DNA of 64,000 nucleotides from Rhodococcus sp. WMMA185 (GCF_001767395.1 NZ_CP017014.1:2798501-2862500), one strand, 5' to 3'; positions 10,350-19,795 are shown, counted from the first letter of the stretch. Notes: generated by a model from the sequence alone, not told the origin. Numbers and translations are program-made.

Positions 10350-11925
10350 TACCGCTGAAACGGGACACGGCAGTGACGTGCAGGCCCTCGAGACCACCGC
10401 CACCTACGACGCGGAAACTGGCGAATTCGTCATTCACTCCCCCACCCCGTCTTCGCGCAAGGACTACATCGGCGGGGCCGCAGAGCACGCGACCGTGGCG
10501 GCGGTGTTCGCACAGCTGATCACCGAGCCGGATGGTGGCGCCGGAGGGGCCGGCGGCCAGACACAGGGCGTGCACTGCTTCGTAGTGCCGATCCGGGACG
10601 CGGACGGCAACGATCTACCCGGCGTCCACACGTCCGACTGTGGGCACAAGGGCGGGCTCCCCGGGGTAGACAACGGCCGAATCATGTTCGACCACGTTCG
10701 CATTCCGCGGGAAAACCTGCTCGACAGGTACGCGCAGGTCGCCGAGGACGGCACGTACTCATCGCCGATCGACAACGCCAACCGCCGCTTTTTCACGATG
10801 GTGGGCACATTGGTGCGCGGCCGCGTCACCGTCGGCGGATCCGCGGGCGCGGCGGCTCGCGTCGCGTTGTCGATCGCTACTCGATATGCGCTGCAGCGCA
10901 GGCAGTTCAACGCAGCCCAGGGCGAGGAGGAGGTGCTGCTGATGGACTACCTCGTCCACCAGCGCCGACTCTTCCCGCTGATCGCGCGGTCGTACGCGTT
11001 GCAGTTCGCGCAGAACGAACTCGTCGCCAGGATGCAGGAAGTGCAGGGCAACGACGACACCGACCCGCAGGCACAGCGGGAGCTCGAAAGCCGCGCCGCC
11101 GGCCTCAAGGTCGCGAACACCTGGCACGCCACCCGCGCGATCCAAGAGGCGCGCGAAGCTTGCGGGAGCGCCGGGTACATGGCCGAGAACCGGCTGACGG
11201 CGTTGAAGGCGGACACCGACGTGTTCACCACCTTCGAGGGAGACAACCACGTCCTGACCCAGTTGGTCGCCAAGGAATTGCTCACGTCCTACGCGGACGA
11301 GGTACAGGGAATGAGCCCCGTCGAGTGGATGCGCTTCGCCGCCACCACCGTCTCCGACCTCGTAAAGACCAGAACCGCAGCCCAGCAGATCATCCAGACA
11401 ATCCTCGATACCCGGCAGGACAACGAAGAAGACGGCAGCCTCTTCAACCGCGGCACCCAGTTGACGATGTTCGAGGACCGCGAGCAGTACCTCCTGTCGA
11501 CGGCGGCCAGGCGTCTCCAGGCTGCACAGAAGCGGGAGGAGAACCCGTTCGACGCGTTCAACTTCGTCCAGGACCACGTCCTGCACGCCGCGCACGCCCA
11601 CATCGACCGAGTCGTGCTCGAGGCGTTCATCGCAGGTATCGACGGATGCGAAGACGACGCGGCTCGAGACGTGCTCAGCGACGTCTGCGACCTCTACGCA
11701 CTGAGCGTGATCGAAGAAGACAAGGCATGGTTCATGGAACATCGGCACCTGTCGGTGGAACGCTCGAAAGCAGTGCAGCGGGGCATCAACGAGCGCTGCC
11801 GGTCGCTGCGGCCCCACGCAGAGACCTTGATCGCGGGGTTGGGGGTTCCCGAGGCCCTACTCGGCTCCGCGATGATCGACGGTCCGGGGACCGACGCCGT
11901 CCGCAAGACCCAGAACGTCCGGTGA
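10350..11925 (+). pseudogene. Acyl-CoA oxidase/dehydrogenase, 5' part lost to IS insertion
   Basis: The frame resumes right of the IS at the FAD/acyl-CoA-binding motif ETGHGSDVQALETT and continues through the beta domain (RKDYIGGAAEHATVAAVFAQ), the C-terminal helical domain (CGSAGYMAENRL, FTTFEGDNHVLTQLVAKE) and the ACOX tail, about 520 residues in all. Intact relatives have about 650-700 residues, so the N-terminal alpha domain of about 150 residues is missing. A frame from a TTG inside the IS (10276) could in principle express the remnant, but without the first domain an active enzyme is unlikely. The role would have been fatty acyl-CoA alpha,beta-oxidation. Confidence 0.85.
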
Positions 11926-12228
11926 GGAAGGCTCGTCCGGTGAGGAAGACTCGTCCGGTGGGGAGGACGGCCCGGCATGTTCGTCCACCGGGCCGGATCG
12001 GAGCCTGCGCACAGAATCGATCACCAACAGGCCAGACACGGTGACCAGCCCCGCGGCGAGCGCGATCCATGCACCCGAATATTCGGTTCCTTCGTAGGAG
12101 GGCTGACCGGGCGCCACGGGGCTGAACTCAGCGGTGACCTGGGCAAGGTTCCAACACCACACCGCCAGGACGAGTCCGGCCAAAGCCCCGATCCACTCGA
12201 GGGCGACCGTCACTGTCCGTCGGTTCAT
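11857..12228 (-). CDS. Conserved small membrane protein, last gene of the hem operon
   Basis: This 123-residue protein has two predicted helices (about residues 6-26 and 52-73) and a hydrophilic tail with repeated SSPDE units. The ATG at 12228 overlaps the stop of the preceding gene (ATGA), so it is translated with it. Its 3' end overlaps the convergent acyl-CoA oxidase remnant by 69 bp. Mycobacteria carry a comparable short membrane protein gene (Rv0514, from memory) at the same place after hemB. Function is unknown. Confidence 0.75.
   Translation of the reverse strand: MNRRTVTVALEWIGALAGLVLAVWCWNLAQVTAEFSPVAPGQPSYEGTEYSGAWIALAAGLVTVSGLLVIDSVRRLRSGPVDEHAGPSSPPDESSSPDEPSSPDVLGLADGVGPRTVDHRGAE
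11916..11969. repeat. Three tandem 18-bp units across the acyl-CoA oxidase stop codon
   Basis: The unit CGTCCGGTGAGGAAGGCT occurs three times with few changes. On the plus strand the first copy contains the TGA stop of the oxidase remnant. On the minus strand the copies encode the Ser-Pro-Asp-Glu repeats at the C-terminal end of the membrane protein gene at 11857-12228. Confidence 0.8.
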
Positions 12229-12725
12229 TCCCGCGACCCTCCCGTCGATTTTGCAAGCAGTGATTCGAGTTGTTCGCGCAGGCCCTCGTCGTCCTTTGCC
12301 CATGCCTGGACCAGAGCACCATTATTCAGGCGCAACCCGATCCCCGAACGTCGGCGGGGCACCGCCGACAGCTCGCCCAGCGACCGGGCCGTCTCCCACG
12401 GTTGATGGTCGCGTGCCTCGGGATCAGCAGGAGGCATGATCTTCACGATCTCGGTGATCGGCAAGTCCTCGGTACCTTGCCGCAGCGTCGACGACGTCAA
12501 TTCCACACTGGCGTGTCTGCGTGCCGCCACTACCTGAACTGAGATGAATCCGCTGAGCAGCGCCGCGAACAACGGCAGCGCAAACCAGTGCACCACGGGT
12601 CCGGTCAACAGTTCGACGACCAACGCGATCAAGCAGAAAATCGGGCCGAACGCCACCATCCGCCAGCGGGCCCCTGGCTCACTGAACAACACTTCGTCAG
12701 GCACGAGCGAACCATCCTTCAACAC
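12225..12725 (-). CDS. Conserved membrane protein (DUF3093-like) downstream of hemB
   Basis: The protein has 166 residues, with two adjacent membrane helices (about residues 24-44 and 47-66) followed by a soluble, beta-rich domain containing ELTSSTLRQGTEDLPITEI and RRRSGIGLRLNNGALVQAW. This layout resembles actinobacterial DUF3093 proteins; that name is a recollection of the pattern, not a search result. GTG at 12725 is the only start in the frame before the upstream gene, and GAGAG lies just before it. It overlaps the next gene by 4 bp. Role in haem metabolism is unproven but the position is conserved. Confidence 0.7.
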   Translation of the reverse strand: MLKDGSLVPDEVLFSEPGARWRMVAFGPIFCLIALVVELLTGPVVHWFALPLFAALLSGFISVQVVAARRHASVELTSSTLRQGTEDLPITEIVKIMPPADPEARDHQPWETARSLGELSAVPRRRSGIGLRLNNGALVQAWAKDDEGLREQLESLLAKSTGGSRE

Positions 12726-12749
12726 TCTCGACTTGCGCCATGTGCGGAA

Positions 12750-13340
12750 CTACTCGTCCGAGGGAGGCAAGCGTAGGAAGTATGCCGTGGAGTCCTTGCG
12801 GTGCATCAGCACGATGGCGCCGACGGCCGCAACTGCCTGGAGGATCTGCACGCCGCCGAGGACAAGTGCGCCGCTGCCGCCCGATCCGGTCGCGGACACC
12901 GCCATGATGGCCCACGCGACGATCGTCGCGCAGCCGAGCGTCAGCAGCATTCTGGCCCAGTTTCGACCTTTCCGCATGAAATGCACGAACAGCAAGAACA
13001 GGGTGGTGAACAACAGGATGAAGACCCCGAGCACTCCGATCCCCACGTAGAACAGATTCTCGGCGGCGGTGCGGCTCAGGTCGATCTCGTTCGACGTGAC
13101 CCGGGGATCGCTCAGCAACTGGTCGACGAACGTCGACTTCTCTCCCAGTATCACGATTGTCCCCACCAGCGCCTGGATAAGACCCAGGCCCGCAACCGCC
13201 CACAGCAATTGCGCGGCGGTACCCACATCCACCGGAACCGGACGCTCGGGCTTCGATTCAGGAACCGGCGGCGGGTACGGGAGATTATTCGGAGACGGGC
13301 CCTGTTGGTGAGGCGGAGTTGGAGGCCACTGCTCGGTCAT
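12750..13340 (-). CDS. Proline-rich four-helix membrane protein
   Basis: The 196-residue product has a cytoplasmic Pro-rich head (PPTPPHQQGPSPNNLPYPPP), then four predicted helices at about residues 43-65, 95-118, 126-148 and 158-178, ending in a short polar tail. It lies 51 bp downstream of hemB and 24 bp before the next gene, all in the same direction, so it is probably co-transcribed. No catalytic motif is visible. The head suggests a protein-interaction segment, as in many actinobacterial membrane proteins of unknown function. Confidence 0.72.
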   Translation of the reverse strand: MTEQWPPTPPHQQGPSPNNLPYPPPVPESKPERPVPVDVGTAAQLLWAVAGLGLIQALVGTIVILGEKSTFVDQLLSDPRVTSNEIDLSRTAAENLFYVGIGVLGVFILLFTTLFLLFVHFMRKGRNWARMLLTLGCATIVAWAIMAVSATGSGGSGALVLGGVQILQAVAAVGAIVLMHRKDSTAYFLRLPPSDE

Positions 13341-13391
13341 GACAACTACCGTATCCGGCGCGCGCCGCCACTGAAGCGTCGGCAGAGGGCA

Positions 13392-14381
13392 TCACAACCA
13401 ACCCGCCGCCTCTGTGGCCCAATAGGTCAGCACAATATCGGCGCCTGCGCGGCGGATACTCGTAAGCGATTCGAGGATCGCTGCGTCCCTGTCGATCCAG
13501 CCGTTCTGGGCGGCAGCGGTGATCATCGAGTACTCACCCGAGATCTGGTACGCCGCTACCGGTACCGGCGAACGATCAGCTGTCTCGCGCACGATATCCA
13601 GATACGACATCGCCGGTTTGACCATCACGATGTCGGCGCCCTCTGTGAGATCGAGGTCCACCTCGCGCAACGACTCGCGCCGATTGGCCGGATCCTGCTG
13701 GTATGTTCTGCGATCGCCCTGCAAGGAAGATCCGACGGCCTCCCGGAACGGGCCGTAGAACGCCGAAGCGTACTTCGCCGAGTAGGCCAATTGCCCGACG
13801 TCTGTGTGGCCCGCGCCGTCCAGGGCCCTCCGAATGGCGGCCACCTGACCGTCCATCATTCCACTGGGGCCGAGTAGATCGGCACCCGAATCAGCCTGGG
13901 CGACTGCCATATCCACATACCGTTGCAACGTGAGGTCGTTGTCGACCACACCGTCGACACCAAGGACCCCACAGTGACCGTGATCGGTGAACTCGTCCAG
14001 ACAGGTATCTGCCATGATCACCGTTGCGTCTCCGACTTCGTCTGCAAGCCAACGCAATCCACGGTTCAAGATGCCCCCCGGATCAGAAGCACCCGAACCG
14101 TCGCCGTCCTTGTCTTCGGGCCTGGGCACGCCGAAGAGCATGATTCCGCCGACACCTGCCTCGACTGCCTGCGTAGCCGCACGCCGCAGCGAGTCCGGCG
14201 TGTGCTGGAAGACGCCGGGCATCGACGAGATCTCCCGTGGCGCTTCGATACCGTCCGCAACGAACATCGGCAGCACTAGATGCCGTGGTTCGAGCGAAGT
14301 CTCGGCCACGAGTCTGCGAAGCGCCTGTGTACGGCGAAGCCGTCTCGGTCGGTAGGTCGGATACACGAACTCGCCCTCCAT
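13392..14381 (-). CDS. hemB: Porphobilinogen synthase (delta-aminolevulinate dehydratase)
   Basis: HemB condenses two 5-aminolevulinate molecules to porphobilinogen. The 329-residue protein is full length. The two active-site lysines are in [12 protein letters not shown] (Lys203) and [11 protein letters not shown] (Lys255). The metal loop reads [15 protein letters not shown]: Cys127 and Cys137 are kept, but the middle position of the classic three-cysteine zinc site is Asp, so metal use may be mixed or Mg-assisted. It is the fifth gene of the rex-hem operon and is separated from hemD by 62 bp that contain a hairpin. Confidence 0.95.
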   Translation of the reverse strand: MEGEFVYPTYRPRRLRRTQALRRLVAETSLEPRHLVLPMFVADGIEAPREISSMPGVFQHTPDSLRRAATQAVEAGVGGIMLFGVPRPEDKDGDGSGASDPGGILNRGLRWLADEVGDATVIMADTCLDEFTDHGHCGVLGVDGVVDNDLTLQRYVDMAVAQADSGADLLGPSGMMDGQVAAIRRALDGAGHTDVGQLAYSAKYASAFYGPFREAVGSSLQGDRRTYQQDPANRRESLREVDLDLTEGADIVMVKPAMSYLDIVRETADRSPVPVAAYQISGEYSMITAAAQNGWIDRDAAILESLTSIRRAGADIVLTYWATEAAGWL

Positions 14382-14397
14382 CGTCAGGTCTGTGGGT

Positions 14398-14423
14398 GGT
14401 TGACGAGCCTGCGCTCGTCAACC
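14398..14423. other. Hairpin in the hemD-hemB gap
   Basis: GGTTGACGAG and CTCGTCAACC form a perfect 10-bp stem with a 6-nt loop between the hemD stop and the hemB start. No T-run follows on the minus strand, so it may be an mRNA-processing or stability element or a weak attenuator rather than a full terminator. Confidence 0.55.
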
Positions 14424-14443
14424 CCTCACGTCTCGCGCAGTGC

Positions 14444-16009
14444 CTATCGCCGAGCGCGAGACTTCTTGCGAGGCGGGGGCAAGGCACCCTCCGCCCGCAG
14501 CCGCGCCGCATGTTCGGCAAGAGCCTCTACCAACGGGCCGACCTGGGCGGTCTCCGGTCGGACGTCCACACGCAGCCCGAACTCGATGGCAGTCTCGGCT
14601 GTCTTGGGGCCGATGCAGGCGACGAGGGTGCGCGCATGCGGCTTTCCGGCGATACCCACCAAGTTCCGCACCGTCGAAGACGAGGTGAAGCAGACTGCGT
14701 CGAATCCACCGGTCTTGATCATCTCGCGGGTCTCGGCCGGCGGCGGCGCGGCGCGGACTGTGCGGTATGCGGTGACGTCATCGATCTCCCAGCCACGCTC
14801 ACGCAGGCCCTCGGCCAAGGTCTCGGTGGCGATGTCTGCACGCGGCAACAGCACCCGATTGACCGGGTCGAACACGTCGTCGTACGGCGCGAACTCGGCT
14901 AGCAGACCTTCGCTCGACTGTTCACCAGTCGGCACGAGCTCGGGGTTGATTCCGAACGAACGCACCTTGGCGGCGGTGGCCTCACCGATGCAGGCGATCT
15001 TGACACCGGAGAAGGCACGGGCATCGAGTCCGAACTCCCCGAACTTCTCCCATACCGCCCGCACCGCATTGGTGGAGGTAAAGACGACCCACTGGTAGCG
15101 ACCGTCGACCAGACCCTTGACCGAGCGCTCCATCTGAGCCGGGCTGCGTGGTGGCTCGACAGCGATGGTCGGCACCTCCATCGGGATGGCGCCGTGCGTG
15201 ACGAGACGGTCGCTCATTTCACCGGCCTGGTCCTTGGTGCGGGGCACCAGAACCTTCCAGCCGTACAAGGCTCTCGACTCCCACCACGACATCTTGTTGC
15301 GCTGGGAGACGACCTTGCCGACCGTGACGATCAGCGGCCCGACGAGTTCGGAACCGGCCTCGTTCAACGTGGCGAGCGTTGCCTCGACAGTGCGCTGCTG
15401 CCTGGTAGTACCTCGGACCGTGATGGCAACCGGAGTTTGCGGCGCCAGGCCGTGTTCGACGAGGGCGCTTGCAGTCTCGGCGAGGTGCCCAGACGTGGCG
15501 TGCAGCACGAGCGGTCCGGGTGCGGCCGCGAGTGCGGGCCAGTCGACCTCACCTCGAACATCGGCCTCCGTGTGTCCTGAGCCGAGCGCCATACCTGCGT
15601 AGGAGGGCACAGAGGAAGCGGACGGCAGACCCGGCAGGACCTCGAACTGCACCTGGGTCCGGGCGACGGCGGCGACTTCGGCGATAACGGAATCGGTGGT
15701 CAGCGGGTCACCGGACACCAAGCGCACCACGTCATGGCCGTTCTTGGCCTCGTGGACGAGGGTCTTCGCGACTTCTGCCGGCTCGCCCAACGCGGGTCGG
15801 ACCTCGGCATTTCGCTCACCAGTCTCTGGGTCGACGCCCAAGTCGGCACCCACCAGAACCGTGACGCCCTTGTCGACGTCCGGGTCAGTGAACGCCAGCG
15901 CCGCTGCGGCGAGGACGTCGCGCGCGCGAACGGTGAGCAGCGCCGGATCACCCGGTCCCGATCCCACGAACAGGATTCGTCCGGGGGTGTTCTTACGGAC
16001 TCGGCTCAT
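14444..16009 (-). CDS. hemD: Fused uroporphyrinogen-III C-methyltransferase-like domain and uroporphyrinogen-III synthase
   Basis: The 521-residue protein has two parts. Residues 1-240 resemble SUMT/CobA (VGSGPGDPALLTVRARDVL at the start, SGDP, then PGLPSASSVPSYAGMALG), although the GDP loop lacks the usual phenylalanine/glycine continuation. Residues 255-505 are HemD (LVPRTKDQAGEMSDRL, VFTSTNAVRAVWEKF, CIGEATAAKV, CFTSSSTVRNLV). HemD closes hydroxymethylbilane to uroporphyrinogen III; the methyltransferase part would divert it to precorrin-2/sirohaem. This fusion is common in actinobacteria. It follows hemC by 75 bp. The tail is basic (PPPRKKSRARR). Confidence 0.92.
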   Translation of the reverse strand: MSRVRKNTPGRILFVGSGPGDPALLTVRARDVLAAAALAFTDPDVDKGVTVLVGADLGVDPETGERNAEVRPALGEPAEVAKTLVHEAKNGHDVVRLVSGDPLTTDSVIAEVAAVARTQVQFEVLPGLPSASSVPSYAGMALGSGHTEADVRGEVDWPALAAAPGPLVLHATSGHLAETASALVEHGLAPQTPVAITVRGTTRQQRTVEATLATLNEAGSELVGPLIVTVGKVVSQRNKMSWWESRALYGWKVLVPRTKDQAGEMSDRLVTHGAIPMEVPTIAVEPPRSPAQMERSVKGLVDGRYQWVVFTSTNAVRAVWEKFGEFGLDARAFSGVKIACIGEATAAKVRSFGINPELVPTGEQSSEGLLAEFAPYDDVFDPVNRVLLPRADIATETLAEGLRERGWEIDDVTAYRTVRAAPPPAETREMIKTGGFDAVCFTSSSTVRNLVGIAGKPHARTLVACIGPKTAETAIEFGLRVDVRPETAQVGPLVEALAEHAARLRAEGALPPPRKKSRARR

Positions 16010-16084
16010 CGGTAACTCTCCAGTGCGATCTTATGTCGAAATGAGGACGGGAAGCGGATCGGCCGACCAGTCGGCCTTCGCACA

Positions 16085-17050
16085 TCAAACATCGGCATCA
16101 CCGGCCTCGGTGATATTCATCAGATCCCGCGCGCCGAGTTCGAGAAGCTCCCTCGCGACGGACCGGCCGAGTTCTTCAGCGTTGTCCGGGGAACCGACGG
16201 CCCCCGTGCGTATGACATCGGAACCGTCGATGGCTGCCGCGCAACCACGAACGGACAGTTCATCGAAGACATTGCCCTCGTCGTCGAGTGATTCGACGAC
16301 CTCGGCGATGGCCCCGACGGGCGCGGTGCAGCCGGCCTCGAGCTCGGCGAGTAGTGCGCGCTCCGCGGTAACGGCCGCACGGCTACGTGGCTCGTCGAGT
16401 TCCGCAAGAATCGCGGCGAGCGCCTGGTTGTCCGAACGGCACTCGACTGCCAGCGCGCCCTGCGCGGGCGCGGGCAGCATCTGAACGGGCTCGATGGACT
16501 CGGTGATCAGATCCAGACGTCCGATCCGCGCCAATCCGGCGCGCGCAAGCACGACGGCGTCGAACTCGCCGGACTCGACCTTCCCCAGCCGGCGCTGCAG
16601 GTTGCCGCGCAGCGGACGGACATCGAGGCCGAGGCCGAGGGCACGAAGTTGGGAGATGCGCCGCGGGGCGGAGGTGCCGATCTTGGAACCAGCAGGGAGT
16701 TCACCGAGAACCAACCCGTCACGTGCCACGAGGGCGTCGCGAGGGTCCTCCCGCGGCGGAATGGCGGCAATGGTGAATCGCTCGTCGCGGGCGGTCGGAA
16801 GGTCCTTGAAGGAGTGCACTGCCACATCGACCCTGCCGTCCAAGAGGGCTTCGCGCAGCTCTGCCGTGAAGACGCCGACCCCGATTTTCTCCACAGAGTC
16901 CATCGACTGATCGCCCTTGGTCGCGATGATCACGAGTTCGGCGTCGTGCCCGCTCGAGATCAGCGCGTCCCGGACGGTTCCAGCCTGGGTCGTGGCAAGC
17001 TCGCTCCCCCTGGTTCCGATCCGCAGGGTGCGGGTGCCGACGGCGTTCAT
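16085..17050 (-). CDS. hemC: Hydroxymethylbilane synthase (porphobilinogen deaminase)
   Basis: HemC polymerises four porphobilinogens to hydroxymethylbilane. The 321-residue protein carries [13 protein letters not shown] at the N terminus, the catalytic [15 protein letters not shown] and [10 protein letters not shown] substrate-binding arginines, and the dipyrromethane cofactor cysteine in [10 protein letters not shown] (Cys241). The start overlaps the hemA stop (ATGA), giving direct translational coupling. The C terminus is slightly longer than in Escherichia coli. Confidence 0.96.
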   Translation of the reverse strand: MNAVGTRTLRIGTRGSELATTQAGTVRDALISSGHDAELVIIATKGDQSMDSVEKIGVGVFTAELREALLDGRVDVAVHSFKDLPTARDERFTIAAIPPREDPRDALVARDGLVLGELPAGSKIGTSAPRRISQLRALGLGLDVRPLRGNLQRRLGKVESGEFDAVVLARAGLARIGRLDLITESIEPVQMLPAPAQGALAVECRSDNQALAAILAELDEPRSRAAVTAERALLAELEAGCTAPVGAIAEVVESLDDEGNVFDELSVRGCAAAIDGSDVIRTGAVGSPDNAEELGRSVARELLELGARDLMNITEAGDADV

Positions 17051-18531
17051 GCCTGCGATTCCTTCCCCTGGTCGTCTCCCGCGACGAAGTGTCGCAGGCG
17101 CGGGTCCCGGCCGGAGGCAAAACCGTCAAGGCTCTCGAGCATTGCCAGGTCGGCAACGTCACCACCTGCCAGGTCCGCAACGTCACCACCTGCCAGGTCG
17201 GTGGCGCCGAGATCGGTCGGCTTCGCCACGGCATCGACGGTCCCGGGGCTGAGTTCGAAGAGTTCCCGCAGTGCTGCCGCATAGGAGTCGCCACCGGGCG
17301 CGGAAACAAGTTGCTTGATTCGGACCGTGGGTGCGTGCAGAAGCTTGTCGACCACTCGCCGGACGGTTCGCGCCACCTCTTCGCGCTGCGGATCGTCGAG
17401 CCCAGGCAGGCGAGAGTCCAGTCTGCCGAGTTCGGCTTCGACCACGTCCGCGGCCCGCTGCCGCAGCGCCGTGACCGTGGGCGTGACCTCAGCCAGTCTC
17501 TGACCGGCGAGGTAGTTGCCGAGTTCGCTCGCAACGATGTTCCGGGCGGCCTCGGCGTCGGATGCCGCGGCGCCCGCCCCAGGATCGCGCTGCAGGGACT
17601 CCATATCGAGTACTGCGACACCGGGCAGGCCCGACACCGCGTGCTCCACGTCGCGAGGCAGCCCGAGATCGCAGATGACCAGAGGCCTTTCGGCGGCACG
17701 ACCCGGTTGCGCCAGTGCACGGTGGGCGTCCGCGAGTGTGACGACGGCCCCGACCGCGCCGGTGCAGGTCACCAGAACGTCTGCCTGCGCCATCACCACA
17801 GGGAGTTCGCTGAGCATGTGGGCGGCGGACTCGACGCCGTGAGACCTGGCGGTCTCGGCCAAATGCTCCGCTCGCTCTCTGGTGCGGTTGACGACGGTGA
17901 TGCGACCGATACCGGCGCGCGTGAGGTGCGCAACCGCGAGACCGCCCATCGACCCGGCCCCGACCACAACGGCGTTGCGCCCGGCCAAGCCCCCGCTTCC
18001 GACGATTCCGGCCGCTCGGTCGAGCGCCACCGACACGACGGACGCACCGGCGGCATCGATGCCAGTCTCCGAATGCACCCGTTTTCCAACGCGCAGAGCC
18101 TGTTGAGCGAGTTCGTGGAGCGTACGACCCGCAGCCTGCTGGGCGTCGGACGCTGCATACGCAGTCCTGATCTGGCCCAGGATCTGCTGCTCACCGATCA
18201 CCATCGAATCGAGTCCGCTGGCCACCGCGAACAGGTGCTCCGCCGCGGCGTCGCTGTACCGCACATAGGCGTGCTGATGCAGGTCGGTGAGGTCCAGACC
18301 GGAATGGTCCGCAAGCAATTCGCCGACGTCGGTCAGCGCACCGTGAAACGCGTCGACGGCGGCGTAGATCTCCACCCGGTTGCAGGTGGAGACAACCATG
18401 GCCTCCGAGATGTGAGCCGACGCCAGAAGTTTGTCGATCAACTTCGGTCGATCGGTGTCGGTTACGGCGACTCGTTCGAGGACCGGCACAGGGGCCGTCC
18501 TGTGCGAGACCCCAACAAGCAGAACACTCAC
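17047..18531 (-). CDS. hemA: Glutamyl-tRNA reductase
   Basis: HemA reduces glutamyl-tRNA to glutamate-1-semialdehyde, the first committed step of haem synthesis, and HemL takes the product. The 494-residue protein has the nucleophilic cysteine in [10 protein letters not shown] (Cys50), SEQ-like substrate loop [13 protein letters not shown], the Rossmann motif [12 protein letters not shown], and the C-terminal dimerisation domain. It is longer than the usual 420-450 residues because of a C-terminal tail with repeated DLAGGDVA. The start is GTG at 18531, overlapping the rex stop by 4 bp; it also overlaps hemC by 4 bp. Confidence 0.95.
   Translation of the reverse strand: MSVLLVGVSHRTAPVPVLERVAVTDTDRPKLIDKLLASAHISEAMVVSTCNRVEIYAAVDAFHGALTDVGELLADHSGLDLTDLHQHAYVRYSDAAAEHLFAVASGLDSMVIGEQQILGQIRTAYAASDAQQAAGRTLHELAQQALRVGKRVHSETGIDAAGASVVSVALDRAAGIVGSGGLAGRNAVVVGAGSMGGLAVAHLTRAGIGRITVVNRTRERAEHLAETARSHGVESAAHMLSELPVVMAQADVLVTCTGAVGAVVTLADAHRALAQPGRAAERPLVICDLGLPRDVEHAVSGLPGVAVLDMESLQRDPGAGAAASDAEAARNIVASELGNYLAGQRLAEVTPTVTALRQRAADVVEAELGRLDSRLPGLDDPQREEVARTVRRVVDKLLHAPTVRIKQLVSAPGGDSYAAALRELFELSPGTVDAVAKPTDLGATDLAGGDVADLAGGDVADLAMLESLDGFASGRDPRLRHFVAGDDQGKESQA
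17144..17204. repeat. 24-bp in-frame tandem repeat in the 3' part of hemA
   Basis: Two complete 24-bp units differing by one base, plus a partial third, encode consecutive DLAGGDVA octapeptides in the HemA C-terminal tail, downstream of the catalytic and dimerisation domains. Length variation here would keep frame. Confidence 0.85.
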
Positions 18532-19367
18532 GGCGCGATCACTGATCCATTCCTTGATGAGGTGGAAGAGAGAGCGGAATGCCCGATGTGCACACTGGGT
18601 GCCGCCGTAGACGATTCCCTGTTCCGGGTTGGCCCGGTTTCGGTATTGCGTGCGCTGTTGAACGAGAGAACCTGCATTTCGACCGCGAGGTCGACGTGAC
18701 GCGTCTCTACATGATCAGGAACGTCGAGCAACGTCGGGGAGAAGCTGAGAATGCAGCGCAATCCGGCACCGACAAGACGGTCGGCCACTTCCTGGACCGC
18801 CTCGTCCGGCGTCGAGATGACACCGAGAGTGGCTTCGAGTTCCAGGCACGCCTGTTCGAGTTCGTCGACATGCCGCACCTCTAGGTCGCCGACCGGCATA
18901 CCGACCCTCGCAGGATCGCTGTCGAACAGGCCGACCATGGAGAATCCGCGACGGCCGAACCCGGGATAGCGAGCGAGCGCCTGACCGAGGTTTCCGACGC
19001 CGACGAGGACCACGTTGTGCCCGCGGTCCAGACCGAGCGTGCATTCGATGCGGGCACGCAAACGGGTTACGTCATAGCCGACGCCACGGACACCGTTCGG
19101 CCCCAAGAAGGAAAGGTCCTTGCGGAGCTTGGCAGATCCCACACCCGAAGCCGCGGCGAGTTCCTCACTCGACACGGTCGTCATGCCACGATCGGCGAAC
19201 ACTCCGAGGACCCGCAGGTAAGTCGCGAGGCGAGTCACCGTAGCCTGGGGGATATCCCGTAATTCGGGGAGCGTAGATTCGTCGGAGAGGGAAGGCACGG
19301 GAGACGGTTCGACTACGCCCGTCGCATCAAGGGTCGCAGCCCCATGCGTCTGGTGCGTTTCGGTCAC
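18528..19367 (-). CDS. rex: Redox-sensing transcriptional repressor Rex
   Basis: Rex senses the NADH/NAD+ ratio and leaves its operator when NADH binds. The 279-residue protein has an N-terminal winged helix ([16 protein letters not shown], then [12 protein letters not shown]) and a Rossmann domain with [12 protein letters not shown], followed by [10 protein letters not shown] and a C-terminal swapped helix region. GTG at 19367 is chosen because GAGGAG lies 8 bp upstream; a longer frame to 19394 lacks a site. It heads the hem operon, as rex does in Streptomyces coelicolor (rex-hemACD). A Rex-type operator lies 80 bp upstream. An Arg/Ser/Thr-rich tail of about 35 residues is unusual. Confidence 0.93.
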   Translation of the reverse strand: MTETHQTHGAATLDATGVVEPSPVPSLSDESTLPELRDIPQATVTRLATYLRVLGVFADRGMTTVSSEELAAASGVGSAKLRKDLSFLGPNGVRGVGYDVTRLRARIECTLGLDRGHNVVLVGVGNLGQALARYPGFGRRGFSMVGLFDSDPARVGMPVGDLEVRHVDELEQACLELEATLGVISTPDEAVQEVADRLVGAGLRCILSFSPTLLDVPDHVETRHVDLAVEMQVLSFNSARNTETGPTRNRESSTAAPSVHIGHSALSSTSSRNGSVIAP

Positions 19368-19446
19368 GTCGTTGGCTCCTCGTCCGACCGGCATTCGATG
19401 CCGTCTTCACGGTGCTCCGGGAAATTGTTGACACCACGGTAACTGC

Positions 19447-19464
19447 TTGTGAACGCCTGCACAA
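19447..19464. promoter_or_regulatory. Rex operator (ROP) upstream of rex-hemACDB
   Basis: TTGTGAACGCCTGCACAA matches the published ROP pattern TTGTGAA-N4-TTCACAA at all but one arm position. It lies 80-97 bp upstream of the rex start, where it could block the operon promoter and give autoregulation. Assignment is by eye; binding is inferred. Confidence 0.75.
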
Positions 19465-19534
19465 AGTCGCTGACGACTGCGCCACATGCGGTTCTACCTG
19501 CGCAGCATCACAGGATGCCCCTCTTAGGGTCGAC

Positions 19535-19795
19535 TTACTTGCGCAAGTCCGCCCGAAGACGCTCTTCGTCCACCTCCCAGTAACTGTGCTCACGTCCGTC
19601 GAGCAGAATCACGGGCAATCGGTCGCCGAATTCGGCACGCAATTCCGGATCCTCGTCCGCCGCCTGATCCACGTCTATGCACGTCAGTTCCAGCCCGAAC
19701 TCTTCGCAGAGAACCAGCAGCCGCTCACGGGCCGGCTCGCACGCGCCGCATCCCGCCCGCGTGAGAAGCGTCACCTTATGTTCGACGTCGTTCAT
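19535..19795 (-). CDS. Glutaredoxin-like protein (DUF836 type)
   Basis: This is an 86-residue single-domain thioredoxin-fold protein with active site CGAC (in [15 protein letters not shown]), a cis-Pro in RLPVILLDG, and no signal peptide, so it is cytoplasmic. The ATG at 19795 has AAGGAAG and GGAG upstream; an in-frame GTG three codons earlier is less likely. It precedes the rex operon in the same direction, with the Rex operator between them, and is divergent from the serB-like gene. A homologue stands next to hemA in mycobacteria. Its disulfide partner is unknown. Confidence 0.82.
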   Translation of the reverse strand: MNDVEHKVTLLTRAGCGACEPARERLLVLCEEFGLELTCIDVDQAADEDPELRAEFGDRLPVILLDGREHSYWEVDEERLRADLRK

